DNA of 64,000 nucleotides, from positions 186,001 through 250,000 of the forward strand of contig CBDCCU010000001.1 in NCBI GenBank assembly GCA_965214955.1. Direction: 5' to 3'. Below are positions 62,956 to 64,000 of this stretch, piece after piece. Position 1 is the stretch's first letter. Each line of letters starts with the position of its first letter. This stretch comes from Aliikangiella sp965214955. Its GTDB lineage: Bacteria; Pseudomonadota; Gammaproteobacteria; Enterobacterales; Kangiellaceae. The position numbers and the translations under genes are program-made. The notes beneath the pieces were generated by a model that saw only the letters and a list, made by a program, of their open reading frames with translations, was not told where the DNA came from and did no database searches.

Positions 62956-64000
62956 CTATCGTTTAAAGCAACGGCTAATTCGGCAGAGTGAAATTAACAG
63001 TAAGAATAAATAGGTGGTGCTTCCGCCGCCACTGCTTCCGCTGTCATCATCATTTCCGTCATCGCCACTACCGCCGTCGCCGTTTCCTCCACCGCCGTTT
63101 CCGCCACCTCCATTACCGCCATCACTTCCTGTGTCTACGGCTTCTACAGTGATGGTAGCGGTATTACTGGCAGAGGCATCACCCGAATCGTTAAAGGCAA
63201 TGACTCTATAGCTATAAGAAACATCGGCTTCGGTTGTTGTGTCTGTATATTCTACGGTGTTGGCATCTAAAGTGACTAGGTTGTTAAAGCTTCCACTGTC
63301 TTCTTGTCTTTCAACCCGAAAGCCAGTTTCATCATTGCTATTGTCAGACCAAGTAATTCTTACATCCGTTGAATCATCTGCTTGAGCAAGAGTGACATCA
63401 CTGGCTGCACTAGGAGGTGGAATAACCGCTTGTAAAATAGTAATGGTTGAAACAACTTGATCATTGTCAGTAACAATATCAAGTACATCGTTGGCATTTT
63501 CAACTGATACATTATGAGTAATGTTAACTTCACCTTCTTCAGAGCCTAATAAATCAACCAATAAGCTACTCGCATTTTGTGGTGAATCAACCGAGCATGA
63601 ATAACTTTGATTGTCACTAGCAACACTACAACTTTGACCATCTAAGGTGGCACTATTAATCATTGCCGATCCCGAGGTTAGGCTCCCCTGAACACTTAGC
63701 TCAGAAATAGCCTGATAAGTTTCATTGGTAGAAACTAAATATTCTAAGTTAAAATTTTCTTCTGCGGCTATTTCATCAATATTTTCAGCGTCGGCTTCTA
63801 GTCTTGCATCAACAGGAAAATTAAAGCATGCAGCAGGGTTATTAATGGCTGCAATAGCACTTTGCATTTCATCAACAGAGCAACTAGAGAAACTTTCAAC
63901 ATTGCGAGAAACCGAAGCCGCCATAATAAATCCGCTACTTGCACAGGTGTTGTCACCATCGCCATCGTGACCTGCGCTAAAGTTATGTCCAAGCTCATGG
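62956..64000 (-). CDS. Secreted M12-type (reprolysin-like) metalloprotease with FnIII and GlyGly-CTERM, 5' part outside window
   Basis: The reverse frame is open from the window edge and ends at 62956. The first visible residues are HELGHNFSAGHDGDGDN, the HEXXHXXGXXHD zinc site of reprolysin-like proteases. A Cys-rich segment and a beta-rich region follow, with a fibronectin type III domain at about 62.99-63.4 kb (VRITWSDNSNDETGFRVERQ). Then comes a Gly/Asp/Asn-rich linker, GGGSTTYLFLLLIS and an Arg-rich end. That tail is a GlyGly-CTERM sorting signal processed by rhombosortase, which sends type II substrates to the surface. The gene's 5' half is missing. The family call is firm from the zinc motif. 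Confidence 0.85.
   Translation of the reverse strand, partial: HELGHNFSAGHDGDGDNTCASSGFIMAASVSRNVESFSSCSVDEMQSAIAAINNPAACFNFPVDARLEADAENIDEIAAEENFNLEYLVSTNETYQAISELSVQGSLTSGSAMINSATLDGQSCSVASDNQSYSCSVDSPQNASSLLVDLLGSEEGEVNITHNVSVENANDVLDIVTDNDQVVSTITILQAVIPPPSAASDVTLAQADDSTDVRITWSDNSNDETGFRVERQEDSGSFNNLVTLDANTVEYTDTTTEADVSYSYRVIAFNDSGDASASNTATITVEAVDTGSDGGNGGGGNGGGGNGDGGSGDDGNDDDSGSSGGGSTTYLFLLLISLCRISRCFKR

Noticed and set aside
63014..63211. Proline-rich forward ORF near the right edge
   Set aside because: It is the antisense of the glycine-rich linker of the GlyGly-CTERM protease.

Overview
The window is A+T-rich DNA from a free-living, probably marine gammaproteobacterium with denitrification capacity. 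The evidence is the block rpoD-dnaG-yqeY-rpsU facing tsaD, the order DUF6776-bactofilin-erpA, an E. coli-type Cca and PyrC, DksA, PBP1B, and a cytochrome cd1 nitrite reductase with cysG and norQD. The rich peptidase and peptide-transport content (M16, M1, M12-type, POT-like carrier) would suit a Kangiella- or Aliikangiella-like organism, but the genus cannot be fixed from the sequence alone.

Layout. 1-6.7 kb: a ClC channel (cut by the window edge), then DUF6776, bactofilin and erpA, whose neighbourhood is interrupted by a 3.6-kb acquired segment. That segment holds an unrecognised gene fragment, a TPR gene, and an IS66-type element nested in a decayed IS256 element. 6.7-12 kb: pseudouridine synthase, HD-GYP phosphodiesterase and an M16 lipoprotein peptidase. 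12-18.4 kb: rpoD, dnaG, yqeY, rpsU and divergent tsaD. 18.5-26 kb: TraB-like protein, plsY, folB-folK, pteridine reductase, MidA-like methyltransferase, uppP, a repeat-dense spacer and cca. 26-31.5 kb: GspA/ExeA-GspB-PBP1B, then dksA. 31.5-33.8 kb: a two-gene module of an R-M-type controller (C) protein behind a near-canonical C-box operator and a PD-(D/E)XK/DUF2075 nuclease-helicase, with no methyltransferase. 33.8-39.1 kb: a REC-GGDEF-EAL gene, pyrC and ygiQ, all frameshifted. 39.2-45.3 kb: cysG, nirS, a fused NirT/haem-binding cytochrome and a cupredoxin, with FNR/DNR-like boxes, one Fur-like box and a chain of stem-loops that may be an RNA gene. 45.4-55.9 kb: secreted PD40 proteins, an esterase-like hydrolase, a serine hydrolase, two membrane winged-helix regulators (one with an in-frame stop) and a POT-like transporter. 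56-64 kb: M1 aminopeptidase, norD, norQ, a chemotaxis receptor, a DUF6174 lipoprotein and the 3' part of a GlyGly-CTERM metalloprotease.

How the parts fit. Nitrite respiration is the clearest theme. CysG supplies precorrin-2/sirohydrochlorin for haem d1, NirS reduces nitrite, the NirT-like multihaem protein and the cupredoxin are plausible electron carriers, and NorQ/NorD would activate a nitric oxide reductase whose structural genes lie outside the window. FNR/DNR-like boxes precede cysG, nirS and norQ.

The best candidates for something new are the C-protein-controlled nuclease-helicase (31.5-33.8 kb), the structured RNA region behind nirT (44.64-44.77 kb), helically phased operator-like repeats next to the winged-helix regulator, and a family of long palindromic mobile repeats. 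Six frameshifts fall between 34.9 and 42.6 kb, which may mark local sequence error rather than gene decay.
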